The notes: generated from the letters alone by a model not told the origin. A stretch of 64,000 nucleotides of DNA from Pseudomonas argentinensis (GCF_001839655.2 NZ_CP056087.1:5012638-5076637), one strand, 5' to 3'. Positions 17,928 through 28,500 are shown, counted from the first letter of the stretch. Program-made: numbers and translations.

Positions 17928-19907
17928 ATGGCCGGCCTGATCCCGCAATCCTTCATCGATGACCTGCTCAACCGCACCGACATCGTCGACGTGGTGAGTT
18001 CGCGCATCCAGCTGAAGAAGACCGGCAAGAATTACAGCGCCTGCTGCCCGTTCCACAAGGAAAAGACCCCCTCCTTCACGGTCAGCCCGGACAAGCAGTT
18101 CTATTACTGCTTCGGCTGTGGCGCCGGTGGCAACGCCCTGGGCTTCGTGATGGATCACGACCAGACGGAATTTCCTCAAGCCGTGGAAGAGCTGGCCAAG
18201 CGCGCCGGCATGGAAGTGCCGCGCGAGGACAACGGTCGCGGCGGCAAGCCGCGCCAGGCCACCGACTCGCCGCTCTACGCCCTGCTCAAGGCGGCTGCCG
18301 ACTATTATCGCCAGGCCCTGAAAAGCCATCCGCAGCGCCGTGCCGCGGTCGAGTACCTGAAAGGTCGCGGCCTGTCCGGCGAGATCGCCCGGGATTTCGG
18401 TCTCGGGTTCGCCCCGCCGGGCTGGGACAACCTGCTCAAGCACCTGGCCGGCGACAGCCTGCAGCACAAGGCGATGATCGACGCCGGCCTGCTGGTGGAG
18501 AACCCGGACAGCGGCAAGCGCTACGACCGCTTTCGTGACCGGGTGATCTTTCCCATCCACGACAGCCGCGGTCGGGTGATCGCCTTCGGCGGTCGGGTAC
18601 TGGGTGACGACAAGCCCAAGTACCTCAACTCGCCCGAGACCCCCGTCTTCCACAAGGGCCAGGAACTCTACGGTCTTTACGAGGCGCGCAAGCACAACCG
18701 CAACCTCGACGAGATCATGGTGGTCGAGGGCTACATGGACGTCATCGCCCTCGCCCAGCAAGGCCTGCGCAACGCGGTGGCGACCCTGGGTACCGCCACC
18801 AGCGAGGAACACCTCAAGCGCCTGTTTCGCCTGGTGCCCAGCGTGCTGTTCTGCTTCGACGGCGACCAGGCCGGGCGCAATGCGGCCTGGCGCGCCCTGG
18901 AGGCCACCCTGCCCAACCTGCAGGACGGCCGCCGCGCACGCTTTCTGTTCCTGCCCGACGGCGAGGATCCGGATACCCTGGTACGCAGCGAAGGCACCGA
19001 TGCCTTCCAGGCGCGCATCCACCAGCATGCCCAGCCGCTGGCCGATTACTTCTTCCAGCAACTGAGTGAAGAAGCCGACCCGCGCTCGCTGGAAGGCAAG
19101 GCGCATCTGGTCACCCTGGCCGCACCGCTGATCGACAAGATTCCCGGCAACACGCTGCGCGCCCTGATGCGCCAGCGCCTGACCCAGATCACCGGCCTGG
19201 ACGCCAGCGCCATGGGCCAGGCGCAGGCGCCCGCGCGCCAACCGAGCGCGACCGCCCAGCAAAGCCACGACAACCACGCGCCGCCCTTCGAAACCATCCC
19301 CGACAGCGCTTACTACGACGCGCCGCCCGGCTATGAAGCACAAGCCGCGCCCGCCGGGGTGTTCGAACGGCCGGCACGCAAACCCGGCAAGGGCGAGTGG
19401 AAGAAAGACGGTGGCAAGTGGAACAAGAAAGGTCGCGACGACTACCACCCGCCGCGCACCGCGGTCAGCGTCGAGTCGCCGCACCTGAGTGCCCTGCGCA
19501 GCTTGCTGCACCATCCTGAGTTGGCGCAAAAGGTCGAGGATGTCAGCAACTTCGCCGCCGAAGACGACACCTATGCACAACTGCTGGTGGCGCTCGTCGG
19601 CACGCTGCAGAAGCAGCCGAACCTGCGTTCGCTGCAGCTGATCGCCCGCTGGCACGGCACCGAACAGGGCCGCTTACTGAAGGTTCTGGCAGAAAAAGAG
19701 TGGCTGATCGATCACGACAACCTTGAACGGCAGTTTTTCGACACCATAACTACACTTGCCCGTAGCCAGTCGCTCAGGCGACGCGAAACCGCTCTGCGCA
19801 GCATCATGCAGAAAAGCCCGAGCGAACTCACCGACGAGGAAAAGGCGCTGTTACGCGAGCATTACAGCAGCCTCAACTCGCCCAGCAAGACCCCAACTGG
19901 CGCCTGA
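17928..19907 (+). CDS. dnaG: DNA primase DnaG
   Basis: DnaG makes RNA primers for the replication fork. The 659-residue product has an N-terminal zinc-binding domain (CCPFHKEKTPSF then FYYCFGCGAGGNA, residues about 40-70), the Toprim catalytic core (VVEGYMDVIALAQ and FCFDGDQAGRNAA) and a C-terminal helicase-binding domain. A low-complexity, alanine- and proline-rich linker with a basic patch spans about residues 420-515 and varies between species. The start MAGLIPQSFIDDLLNRTDIV is conserved. The rpoD promoter lies at the end of this gene. Confidence 0.96.
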   Translation: MAGLIPQSFIDDLLNRTDIVDVVSSRIQLKKTGKNYSACCPFHKEKTPSFTVSPDKQFYYCFGCGAGGNALGFVMDHDQTEFPQAVEELAKRAGMEVPREDNGRGGKPRQATDSPLYALLKAAADYYRQALKSHPQRRAAVEYLKGRGLSGEIARDFGLGFAPPGWDNLLKHLAGDSLQHKAMIDAGLLVENPDSGKRYDRFRDRVIFPIHDSRGRVIAFGGRVLGDDKPKYLNSPETPVFHKGQELYGLYEARKHNRNLDEIMVVEGYMDVIALAQQGLRNAVATLGTATSEEHLKRLFRLVPSVLFCFDGDQAGRNAAWRALEATLPNLQDGRRARFLFLPDGEDPDTLVRSEGTDAFQARIHQHAQPLADYFFQQLSEEADPRSLEGKAHLVTLAAPLIDKIPGNTLRALMRQRLTQITGLDASAMGQAQAPARQPSATAQQSHDNHAPPFETIPDSAYYDAPPGYEAQAAPAGVFERPARKPGKGEWKKDGGKWNKKGRDDYHPPRTAVSVESPHLSALRSLLHHPELAQKVEDVSNFAAEDDTYAQLLVALVGTLQKQPNLRSLQLIARWHGTEQGRLLKVLAEKEWLIDHDNLERQFFDTITTLARSQSLRRRETALRSIMQKSPSELTDEEKALLREHYSSLNSPSKTPTGA

Positions 19908-19921
19908 GCGCCGAGCTGAGG

Positions 19922-19927
19922 TATAAT
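19922..19927 (+). promoter_or_regulatory. -10 element of a candidate rpoD promoter
   Basis: A perfect TATAAT lies 15 bases after the dnaG stop and 48 bases before rpoD. The -35 region (around 19899-19904) is poor. An internal promoter for rpoD is known in the homologous E. coli operon. Confidence 0.4.
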
Positions 19928-19974
19928 CCTCGGCTTGTTTTCAGCCCGCCAAGACCTTAAGTGGATAGGGTGTT

Positions 19975-21822
<1,848 letters not shown>

Positions 21823-21836
21823 GGGTTCACGGAATG

Positions 21837-21868
21837 AAAAATGCCGGTCATTGACCGGCATTTTTTTC
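21837..21868 (+). terminator. rho-independent terminator of the rpsU-dnaG-rpoD operon
   Basis: The stem ATGCCGGTCA / TGACCGGCAT (21841-21861) is flanked by AAAA upstream and TTTTTTT downstream, 14 bases after the rpoD stop. It is well placed and strong. Confidence 0.92.
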
Positions 21869-21907
21869 GCCTGCACTTAACGCTCATAGAGCGGCTTTTT
21901 TGCCAGC

Positions 21908-22036
21908 GCATTGGTGGATGAAAAGAGCATCATCCACCCTACAACCTGGTAGGGTGGGCCGGGACGCGCAGTCAACGCGAAGCTTGTCCACTTGAGCCCA
22001 GCGGCGAGGCGTCGGGCAATCCTCGCAAACCCTACG
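21908..22036. repeat. degenerate dispersed repeat between rpoD and the CobW-family gene
   Basis: GTGGATGA...TCATCCAC followed by GGTAGGGTGGGCCGGGACGCGC and AACGCGAAGCTTGTCCAC resembles the dispersed GTAGGGCGGACC and GTGGATAACGCGAAGC repeats elsewhere in the window (34740, 34874, 47139, 50799). No gene or tRNA was found in this spacer. Confidence 0.45.
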
Positions 22037-22053
22037 CGGTGGAAACAGACAGT

Positions 22054-23019
22054 TCAGCCCGCCAGCTCGGCGAAGCCCTGACGAATCGCTGCCTCCGGCA
22101 GGTTGTCGCCGATAAACACGATCACGCTCTCGCGCTTCTCGTCGGCCCCCCATTCGCTGTCCCAGTCGAAGCCGTAGAGCCGCAACACGCCCTGGAACAC
22201 CATGCGCCGGTCTTCACCGGCAATGCTCAGTACACCCTTGTAGCGCAGCAGGGAATTGCCATGCTCTTCCAGCAGGTCCTCCATGAAGCCGCCGAGGCGA
22301 TCCAGATCCAGCGGCTGGTCGCCCGTCAGCACCAGGGTGGCGATGCGGTCGCTGCTCTTGCCCGGCAGCACTGGCCGCAGGCTCGGCGCCACGTCGGCGT
22401 TGAGGTTGAAGCCGCGCACGTCCAGCAGCTCGCTCAAGTCGATGCGGCCATGCTCGACCACCCGGATCGGCGCCCGGCGGTTGATGCGTTGCAGGCGCGC
22501 GGTGAGCGCCTCACGGGCAGCCTCATCGACCAGGTCGGTCTTGCTCAGCAGGATGCGGTCGGCAAAACCGACCTGGGCCTGGGCGATGGTTTCCTGTAGA
22601 TGGCGCTCGGCATTGGCGGCGTCCACCAGGGTGATGATGCCGTCGAGCACGTAGCGCTCGCACAGCTCCTCAGTGGCGAAAAAGGTCTGCGCCACCGGCG
22701 CGGGATCGGCCAGGCCGGTGCACTCGATTACCAGGCGGTCGAAATCCAGCTCACCGCTGTCGCGCTTTTCCAGTAGCACGAACAGCGCCTTCTCCAGTTC
22801 GACATGGATGGAACAGCACACGCAACCGTTGGCCAGGGTCAGCACCTGCACCGGCTCGCTGCCGAGCAACTGGCTGTCGATGGGCGTCTCGCTGTATTCG
22901 TTCTCGATCACCGCGATCTTCAGGCCGTGTTCGGCCTTGAGGATATGGCGCAGCAGGGTGGTCTTGCCGGCACCGAGAAAGCCGCTGAGCACGGTGACAG
23001 GAATCGGGGAAAAGGACAT
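22054..23019 (-). CDS. CobW/YjiA (COG0523) family metal-chaperone GTPase
   Basis: This is a 321-residue G3E P-loop GTPase of the kind implicated in metal insertion. Walker A GFLGAGKTTLLR, the CVCCSI metal-binding motif (CxCC), the ECTGLADP switch region and SKTD (in place of NKxD) are visible, followed by the CobW C-terminal domain (LLRYKGVLSIAGE...FQGV). It lies downstream of ybdD-cstA on the same strand but across a 156-base gap with a terminator. The substrate metal cannot be inferred from the sequence. Confidence 0.9.
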   Translation of the reverse strand: MSFSPIPVTVLSGFLGAGKTTLLRHILKAEHGLKIAVIENEYSETPIDSQLLGSEPVQVLTLANGCVCCSIHVELEKALFVLLEKRDSGELDFDRLVIECTGLADPAPVAQTFFATEELCERYVLDGIITLVDAANAERHLQETIAQAQVGFADRILLSKTDLVDEAAREALTARLQRINRRAPIRVVEHGRIDLSELLDVRGFNLNADVAPSLRPVLPGKSSDRIATLVLTGDQPLDLDRLGGFMEDLLEEHGNSLLRYKGVLSIAGEDRRMVFQGVLRLYGFDWDSEWGADEKRESVIVFIGDNLPEAAIRQGFAELAG

Positions 23020-23032
23020 GAGCGTTCCTTGG

Positions 23033-23169
23033 AGCTACAAGCCCTCAAGCGACAAGCTGCAAGTAGAAGCAACAGCCGCCTTGGGCTTGATGATAAGAGA
23101 GCACAAAATCAATGGCGGTGAACTACCCCAGCAGTCACCGCCATCCACTTGCAGCTTGAGGCTTGCCGC
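23033..23169. repeat. heptad-periodic palindromic repeat, copy 3
   Basis: The left arm near 23033-23064 (AGCTACAAGCCCTCAAGCGAC...) and right arm near 23147-23169 (ACTTGCAGCTTGAGGCTTGC) are approximately inverted. They flank the terminator at 23112-23144, so the element encloses the whole gap between ybdD and the CobW-family gene. Confidence 0.65.
23112..23144 (-). terminator. terminator of the cstA-ybdD operon
   Basis: ATGGCGGTGA pairs perfectly with TCACCGCCAT. Read on the minus strand, the stem is followed by TGATTTTGTG. It lies 32 bases beyond the ybdD stop. Confidence 0.65.
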
Positions 23170-23175
23170 TGCCGC

Positions 23176-23379
23176 TCAGCAGCAGCGAATCGGCCGCCCC
23201 TTGCCACCACCATAACGTGCTTCCTGACGCTCGCGGAAGAAGGCTTCGTAGCTCATCACTGGCTGATCGGGATGTTTCTTGGCCATGTGCTCGACGTAAG
23301 TGTCGTAGTCGGGCATGCCCACCAGCATCCGGGCAGCCTGACCGAGGTACTTGCCCATCCGGCTGAGATCATTGAACAC
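23176..23379 (-). CDS. ybdD: YbdD/YjiX family small protein
   Basis: The 67-residue protein ([21 protein letters not shown]...) with the C-terminal [11 protein letters not shown] is the small partner regularly encoded behind CstA-type pyruvate transporters and needed with them for uptake in enterobacteria. Start GTG 23379 has GGAGG about eight bases upstream and gives the family N-terminus; the ATG at 23427 lies inside cstA coding sequence. The start overlaps the cstA stop by 11 bases. Confidence 0.88.
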   Translation of the reverse strand: MFNDLSRMGKYLGQAARMLVGMPDYDTYVEHMAKKHPDQPVMSYEAFFRERQEARYGGGKGRPIRCC

Positions 23380-25450
23380 GGGCAACCTCCGGCGCATCTG
23401 CAGGCAGCGCTTCATAGGTGGCTTCACGGTCGCTGCGCAGTTCCTTGCGCCAGGCGGCGCGGCCGACCTTGATCGCGTAGAACAGCACGCTCAGCACCAC
23501 GAACAGGAACAGCACGGTCAGCGTGGCGTTGGTGTAGGCGTTGAAGATCACGTGCTGCATCTGGCCGATGTCCTTGGCCGGGGCGATGATCTGCCCGGCG
23601 TCCAGCGCAGCCTGGTACTTCTTGGCCAGGGCCAGGAAACCGACTGCCGGGTTCGGGTCGAGCAGCTTGATCAGGCCCGCGGTGGTGGTGCAGATCAGCA
23701 GCCAGGTGGCCGGGATCAGGGTCACCCACACGTAGCGTTCGCGCTTCATCTTGATCAGCACCACGGTGCCGAGCATCAGCGCGATACCGGCGAGCATCTG
23801 GTTGGAGATGCCGAACAGCGGCCACAGGGTGTTGATGCCGCCCAGCGGATCGACCACGCCCTGGTACAGCAGCCAGCCCCACAGGGCCACGCAGCCGGCG
23901 GTGGCGATCACGTTGGCGGTCCAGGACTCGGTCTTCTTCAGGGCCGGCACGAAGTTGCCGAGCAGGTCCTGCAGCATGAAGCGACCGGCACGGGTACCGG
24001 CGTCCACCGCGGTGAGGATGAACAGTGCCTCGAAGAGGATCGCGAAGTGGTACCAGAAAGCCATGGTGTTCTCACCCGGCAGCACACTGTGCAGGATCTG
24101 CGCGATCCCCACGGCGAGGGTCGGCGCACCACCGGCACGGGCCAGAATGGTGTTCTCGCCGATGTCCCGGGCGACCGCCTCGAGCTGTTCGGGGGTGATC
24201 ATGAAGCCCCAGCTACTGACCGTGGCGGCCACCGACTGAACGTCCGAGCCGACCAGCGCCGCCGGGCTGTTCATGGCGAAGTAGATGCCCGGCTCGATCA
24301 CCGAGGCGGCGACCATGGCCATGATGGCGACGAAGGATTCCATCAGCATGCCGCCGTAACCGATGTAGCGGGCATGGGTTTCGTTGGCCAGCAGCTTGGG
24401 CGTGGTGCCCGAGCTGATCAGCGCGTGGAAGCCGGACACCGCGCCACAGGCGATGGTGATGAACAGGAACGGGAACAGGGTACCCTTCCACACCGGGCCG
24501 GTGCCGTCGGTGAACTGGGTCAGCGCCGGCATCTTCAGCTCGGGCATGACCACCAGGATGCCGATGGCCAGGGCAATGATGGTGCCGATTTTCAGGAAGG
24601 TCGACAGGTAGTCGCGCGGCGCCAGGATCAGCCACACCGGCAGCACCGCGGCGACGAAGCCGTAGCCGATCAGCATCCAGGTGATCTGCACGCCGGTGAA
24701 GGTGAAGGCCGGGCCCCACACCGGGTCAGCGGCGATCACGCCACCGAGCCAGATCGAGCCGAGCAGCAGGATCACCCCGATCAGGGAAATCTCGCCGATG
24801 CGGCCGGGCCGGATGTAGCGCATGTAGATGCCCATGAACATCGCGATGGGAATGGTCGCCATCACGGTGAACATGCCCCAGGGGCTTTCCGCCAGCGCCT
24901 TGACGACGATCAGCGAGAGCACCGCGAGGATGATGATCATGATCAGGAAGGCGCCGAACAGCGCGATGGTGCCGGGGATCTGGCCCATTTCCTCGCGCAC
25001 CAGCTCGCCCAGGGAGCGGCCGTTGCGGCGGGTGGAAATGAACAGCACCATGAAGTCCTGTACGGCGCCGGCCAGTACCACACCGGCAATCAGCCAGAGG
25101 GTGCCCGGCAGGTAGCCCATCTGCGCGGCGAGTACCGGACCGACCAGCGGGCCGGCGCCAGCGATGGCGGCGAAATGGTGACCGAAAAGGATGTGCTTGT
25201 TGGTCGGGACGTAGTCCAGGCCATCGTTGTTGAGCACGGCGGGGGTGGCGCGGGTGGGGTCGAGCTGCATCACCTTGGTGGCGATGAACAGGCTGTAGTA
25301 GCGGTACGCGACGAGGTAGATCGCCACGGCAGCGACCACGATCCACAAGGCATTGATCGATTCGCCGCGGTTCAGCGCCACGGTGCCCAGCGCGAAGGCG
25401 CCCAGCAACGCGACCGCAAACCAGGCGATATGGCTGGCCATTCTGGTCAT
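23369..25450 (-). CDS. cstA: CstA family pyruvate/peptide transporter
   Basis: CstA-family carbon-starvation proteins are inner-membrane transporters, shown to take up pyruvate in enterobacteria and earlier linked to peptides. The 693-residue product has about 16-18 hydrophobic segments. Conserved motifs include [33 protein letters not shown] and the late [16 protein letters not shown] 25450 is preceded by GGAG. It heads the cstA-ybdD operon, divergent from a histidine kinase/response-regulator pair, with a perfectly positioned inverted repeat between them. Confidence 0.94.
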   Translation of the reverse strand: MTRMASHIAWFAVALLGAFALGTVALNRGESINALWIVVAAVAIYLVAYRYYSLFIATKVMQLDPTRATPAVLNNDGLDYVPTNKHILFGHHFAAIAGAGPLVGPVLAAQMGYLPGTLWLIAGVVLAGAVQDFMVLFISTRRNGRSLGELVREEMGQIPGTIALFGAFLIMIIILAVLSLIVVKALAESPWGMFTVMATIPIAMFMGIYMRYIRPGRIGEISLIGVILLLGSIWLGGVIAADPVWGPAFTFTGVQITWMLIGYGFVAAVLPVWLILAPRDYLSTFLKIGTIIALAIGILVVMPELKMPALTQFTDGTGPVWKGTLFPFLFITIACGAVSGFHALISSGTTPKLLANETHARYIGYGGMLMESFVAIMAMVAASVIEPGIYFAMNSPAALVGSDVQSVAATVSSWGFMITPEQLEAVARDIGENTILARAGGAPTLAVGIAQILHSVLPGENTMAFWYHFAILFEALFILTAVDAGTRAGRFMLQDLLGNFVPALKKTESWTANVIATAGCVALWGWLLYQGVVDPLGGINTLWPLFGISNQMLAGIALMLGTVVLIKMKRERYVWVTLIPATWLLICTTTAGLIKLLDPNPAVGFLALAKKYQAALDAGQIIAPAKDIGQMQHVIFNAYTNATLTVLFLFVVLSVLFYAIKVGRAAWRKELRSDREATYEALPADAPEVARVQ

Positions 25451-25529
25451 TTGGACATCTCCGGTCGCAGGTCAAGACCTGCAACACTCATTGTTATTGT
25501 TGTGCTCAGTTGAGCCCCCGCAACTATCC

Positions 25530-25558
25530 ATATAAGTATGCTTTGCAGTAATTCGCAA
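25530..25558 (-). promoter_or_regulatory. candidate cstA promoter
   Basis: On the minus strand TTGCGA (25558-25553) and TTATAT (25535-25530) are separated by 17 bases, about 80 bases upstream of cstA. The -35 is weak, as expected for an activated promoter. Confidence 0.4.
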
Positions 25559-25573
25559 AACTACCCACGCCCC

Positions 25574-25593
25574 TCTACGTAGAACTACGCAGA
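25574..25593. promoter_or_regulatory. candidate response-regulator operator in the cstA/kinase divergent region
   Basis: TCTACGTAG-AA-CTACGCAGA is a 20-base inverted repeat with one mismatch. Its centre is about 60 bases upstream of the start point implied by the cstA promoter, a usual activator position. It is the most symmetric sequence in this spacer and is proposed as the site of the adjacent NarL-type regulator. Confidence 0.5.
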
Positions 25594-25698
25594 AGCGTGC
25601 AGATCCCGTCAGCCGGGCGCTGCCGCTTTGTGTATGCTCTGCCGGCCTTCCACCTGCCGCACGGCTGCACAGCCGCGGCAACGCCGCCCGGAGTGCCC

Positions 25699-27072
25699 AT
25701 GCAACTCAAGCACAAGATCGTCGCCCTGAGCCTGCTGCCCATGCTCCTGGCCGTGGCCGTGGTGTGCCTGCTGGTGCTGATCCAGAATCAGCGCCTGGGC
25801 AACCAGCAGGCCCAGCTGATCGAACACAGCATCCTGGGCAGCAAACAGGCCGAGCTCAAGCACTACGTGGAAATGGCCCTGAGCACCATCGCGCCGCTGT
25901 ACGAGAGCGGCCGCGACGACGACGAGACCAAGCGCCAGGTGCTGGCGTTGCTCGAGCGCATCAACTTCGGCAGCGACGGCTATTTCTTCGTCTACGACCG
26001 CAGCGGCAGGAGCCTGATGCACCCGCGCCAGGCCACCCTGGTGGGCAAGGACCTGTGGAACATGACCGATCCCCACGGCCTGCTGGTGATCCAGGCACTG
26101 ATCCGCAGCGCCACCGAAGGCGATGGTTTCCAGCGCTACGGCTGGCAGAAGCCCTCCACCGGCCAGGTCGCCGAAAAACTCGCCTACGTGACCATGCTCG
26201 AGCGCTGGGGCTGGATGCTCGGCACCGGCATCTACCTGGAGGACGTCGACAACGCCATCGCCCAGGTTCGTCACGACGTCGGCAGCGGCATCCGCACCAC
26301 CATGCTGGCCATCGCCATCGTTGCGCTGATCGCCGTGCTGCTGGTGTTTGCCAGCGGCCTGACCCTCAACGTCAGCGAACACCGCCTGGCCGACCGCAAG
26401 CAGCAGCAACTGACCCAGCGCATCATCACCTCCCAGGAAGAGGAGCGCTCGCGGCTGTCCCGGGAGCTGCACGACGGCATCAGCCAGTTGCTGGTGTCGA
26501 TCAAGTTCAAGTTCGAGCTGGCCGGCCATGAGCTGGAAGCCGGCAAGGCCAGCGCCGCGCAGACCCTGCGCCAGGGCATCGAGCGCCTCGCCGGGGCGAT
26601 TGGCGAGGTGCGACGCATCTCCCATGACCTGCACCCCTCGCTGCTCGACACCCTGGGCCTGGCCTCGGCGATCGGCCAACTGGCCAGCGAGTTCGAGCAG
26701 CGCAGCGGCCTGCGCGTCGCCTACGACAACAGCCTGGGCGACACGCGCCTGAGCGACGACATGAACGTGGCGCTGTTTCGCATTCTCCAGGAGGCACTGA
26801 CCAATATCGAGCGCCACGCCCGGGCCAGCGAGGTGACCATCCAGCTGACCGGCAACCCGCGCCGGGTGGACCTGCGCATCAGCGATGATGGCACCGGCTT
26901 CAGCCCGCGCCAGGCCGAGCAGAGCGGCGGCATCGGCCTGCGCAATATTCGCGAGCGGGTCGAGCATTTCGGCGGCGACTTCAGCATCGCCTCCACATCG
27001 GCCGGCACCGTTCTCACCGTCGCCCTGTTACTCTCCGCCGACGTGCCACCACCCCGGACCGAGCCCGCATGA
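25699..27072 (+). CDS. cache-domain sensor histidine kinase (NarX-like, HisKA_3)
   Basis: The product is 457 residues. TM1 (about 8-28) is followed by a periplasmic single-cache domain (about 35-190, with YFFVYDRSGRSLMHP and GWMLGTGIYLEDVD), then TM2 (about 200-222), a HisKA_3 dimerisation helix with phospho-acceptor His258 in SRELHDGISQ, and an HATPase domain (SDDGTGF; GGIGLRNIRERV). ATG 25699 has GGAG nine bases upstream. It overlaps its response regulator by four bases and diverges from cstA. By position it probably senses a small carboxylate such as pyruvate and controls cstA. That is inference; the ligand is not shown by sequence. Confidence 0.88.
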   Translation: MQLKHKIVALSLLPMLLAVAVVCLLVLIQNQRLGNQQAQLIEHSILGSKQAELKHYVEMALSTIAPLYESGRDDDETKRQVLALLERINFGSDGYFFVYDRSGRSLMHPRQATLVGKDLWNMTDPHGLLVIQALIRSATEGDGFQRYGWQKPSTGQVAEKLAYVTMLERWGWMLGTGIYLEDVDNAIAQVRHDVGSGIRTTMLAIAIVALIAVLLVFASGLTLNVSEHRLADRKQQQLTQRIITSQEEERSRLSRELHDGISQLLVSIKFKFELAGHELEAGKASAAQTLRQGIERLAGAIGEVRRISHDLHPSLLDTLGLASAIGQLASEFEQRSGLRVAYDNSLGDTRLSDDMNVALFRILQEALTNIERHARASEVTIQLTGNPRRVDLRISDDGTGFSPRQAEQSGGIGLRNIRERVEHFGGDFSIASTSAGTVLTVALLLSADVPPPRTEPA

Positions 27073-27695
27073 AGACCATCCGCATCGCCCTCGTCGACGA
27101 CCACATCCTGGTTCGCGAAGGCATCCGCACGCTGCTGTCGATGGTCGAGCATTTCGAGATCGCCGGCGAAGCGGGTAGTGGCAGCGAAGCCCTGGAGCTG
27201 GTAGCCCGCGAGCAGCCGGACATCCTGTTGATGGACATCGGCCTCAAGGACATCAACGGCCTGGAGCTGACCGGCATCATCAAGAAGCGCCACCCGGCCA
27301 CCAAGGTGCTGATCCTGAGCATGTACGACAATCAGGAATACGTGAGCAGCTCGCTGCGCATGGGCGCCTCGGGCTACGTGCTCAAGGAGGCGCCGTCCCA
27401 GGACATCATCTCGGCAATCGACGTGCTGGCGGTCGGTGGGCGCTTCTACAGCGGCGACGTGGCCCACAAACTGGCCCAGGAAGAAACCGAGGAAGGCGAG
27501 CTCACCCCCCGTGAGCGCCAGGTGCTGCTGATGATGGCTCAGGGCCTGAACAACAAGGCCATGGCCCGCGAACTGGCGATCAGCGTGCGCACCGTGGAAA
27601 CCTACCGGCTGAACATTCGCCGCAAACTCGATATCGAAAAGCCTGCCGACCTGGTCAAGCACGCCATGGAGTACGGCTGGTCGCCGCAAACCTGA
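27069..27695 (+). CDS. NarL/FixJ-family response regulator
   Basis: The 208-residue regulator has a receiver domain (phospho-acceptor Asp56 in LLMDIGLKD, conserved Lys in GYVLKEAP) and a C-terminal LuxR-type helix-turn-helix (LTPRERQVLLMMAQGLNNKAMA...TVETYRLNIRRKL). It partners the kinase encoded just upstream (ATGA overlap). The likely target is the inverted repeat at 25574-25593 in front of cstA. Confidence 0.92.
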   Translation: MKTIRIALVDDHILVREGIRTLLSMVEHFEIAGEAGSGSEALELVAREQPDILLMDIGLKDINGLELTGIIKKRHPATKVLILSMYDNQEYVSSSLRMGASGYVLKEAPSQDIISAIDVLAVGGRFYSGDVAHKLAQEETEEGELTPRERQVLLMMAQGLNNKAMARELAISVRTVETYRLNIRRKLDIEKPADLVKHAMEYGWSPQT

Positions 27696-27750
27696 GACCA
27701 GCTTCCGCGCATTCGGCGACGCCGCCCTGCGCCTTGGCTATAGTGGACGA

Positions 27751-27793
27751 GGGTCTGCTGCCGTTGCACACACGTTGAAACGGCAACAGACCC
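27751..27793. repeat. short palindrome with MITE-type ends upstream of mapZ
   Basis: GGGTCTGCTGCCGTT (27751-27765) and AACGGCAACAGACCC (27779-27793) are inverted with one mismatch around a 13-base loop. The ends resemble the terminal repeat of the apaG/apaH element (GGGTCTACCCCCGTT). A CTATAGT sequence at 27738-27744 could be a -10 element, in which case the hairpin would lie at the start of the mapZ message. Confidence 0.6.
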
Positions 27794-27816
27794 TAAACCA
27801 ATAGAGGACAGCTTCC

Positions 27817-28188
27817 ATGAGTGACAACCACGAACGTCGGCGCTTCCAGCGCATCGCCTTCGACGCGCCTGCCGAGATCGTGCAAGGCGAACAGAGCTGG
27901 CAAGTGGAACTGCACGACATCTCGTTCCGTGGCGTGCTGGTGCGCCGCCCCTGGAACTGGGAAGGCGAGACCGGCCAGGACTATCTGCTGCGCATCTCGC
28001 TCGACGACAACCTGCAGGTGACCATGCAGGTCGAACTGGTGCACCGCGAAGAGCGCGTGCTGGGCTTTCTCTGCCACCACATCGACCTGGACTCGATGAG
28101 CCACCTGCGCCGCCTGGTGGAACTCAACCTGGGCGACGAAGCGCTGCTCGAGCGCGAGCTGGCAGCTCTCTGCGAAGACGACAACTGA
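27817..28188 (+). CDS. mapZ: PilZ-domain c-di-GMP receptor MapZ
   Basis: This single-domain PilZ protein (123 residues) is very close in sequence to P. aeruginosa PA4608/MapZ, which on binding c-di-GMP inhibits the chemotaxis methyltransferase CheR1. The c-di-GMP motifs are present: RRRFQR at residues 7-12 and the D-x-S-x-x-G motif in HDISFRGVLV. The C-terminus HIDLDSMSHLRRLVELNLGD is also conserved. The neighbouring radA has the same arrangement as in P. aeruginosa. Confidence 0.9.
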   Translation: MSDNHERRRFQRIAFDAPAEIVQGEQSWQVELHDISFRGVLVRRPWNWEGETGQDYLLRISLDDNLQVTMQVELVHREERVLGFLCHHIDLDSMSHLRRLVELNLGDEALLERELAALCEDDN

Positions 28189-28190
28189 GC

Positions 28191-28228
28191 AAAAAAACGG
28201 CCGCCCCGGGTAATCGGATGCGGCCGTT
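28191..28228 (-). terminator. rho-independent terminator for the small minus-strand ORF
   Basis: AACGGCCGC (28196-28204) pairs with GCGGCCGTT (28220-28228). On the minus strand the stem is followed by a run of seven T. It lies 31 bases beyond the stop of the 28259-28429 ORF. Confidence 0.8.
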
Positions 28229-28258
28229 AGCGTTTCCCGGGCGGGCCTGCCCGCTTGC

Positions 28259-28429
28259 TCAATGCACGGTGAACTCACAGCAGGCCGCATCGGCTTCGCG
28301 GCGCCGGGCACGACGGGCCTTCACCAATCGCGGCAGCACATCGAGAGGGGCCTGGCGCTTGCGCTCGATGCCCAGGCGATCCACCGGCGAAAAACTGGCT
28401 TTGGCGATGATGTCGTAGAACAACAGCAT
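28259..28429 (-). CDS. small hypothetical protein (56 aa) downstream of radA
   Basis: Translation from ATG 28429 gives 56 residues beginning MLLFYDIIAKASFSPVDRLG and ending CCEFTVH. AGAGGAG lies eight bases upstream, and a strong minus-strand terminator follows the stop. The N-terminus is hydrophobic, the middle strongly basic (VKARRARRREADAA), and two adjacent cysteines are near the end. It could be co-transcribed with radA (107-base gap) or driven from the palindrome TTGACCCAGGTCAA at 28487. No known domain is recognised. The signals make it a good candidate for a real small gene. Confidence 0.65.
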   Translation of the reverse strand: MLLFYDIIAKASFSPVDRLGIERKRQAPLDVLPRLVKARRARRREADAACCEFTVH

Positions 28430-28486
28430 GATGGCGTCTCCTCTGTGGGTACGCCTTCATCCTGCGGCTGCTGCCCTGCCCTAGGA

Positions 28487-28500
28487 TTGACCCAGGTCAA
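28487..28500. promoter_or_regulatory. Anr/FNR-like palindrome upstream of the small ORF
   Basis: TTGAC-CCAG-GTCAA is a perfect 14-base palindrome close to the Anr/Fnr consensus TTGAT-N4-ATCAA. Pseudomonas sites often have C at the fifth position. Its centre is 64 bases before the ORF start. A good -10 is not evident. Confidence 0.45.

Noticed and set aside
21869..22053. tRNA gene after rpoD
   Set aside because: A tRNA was considered here from memory of other genomes, but no cloverleaf, T-loop or A-box sequence is present. The spacer is repeat remnants.
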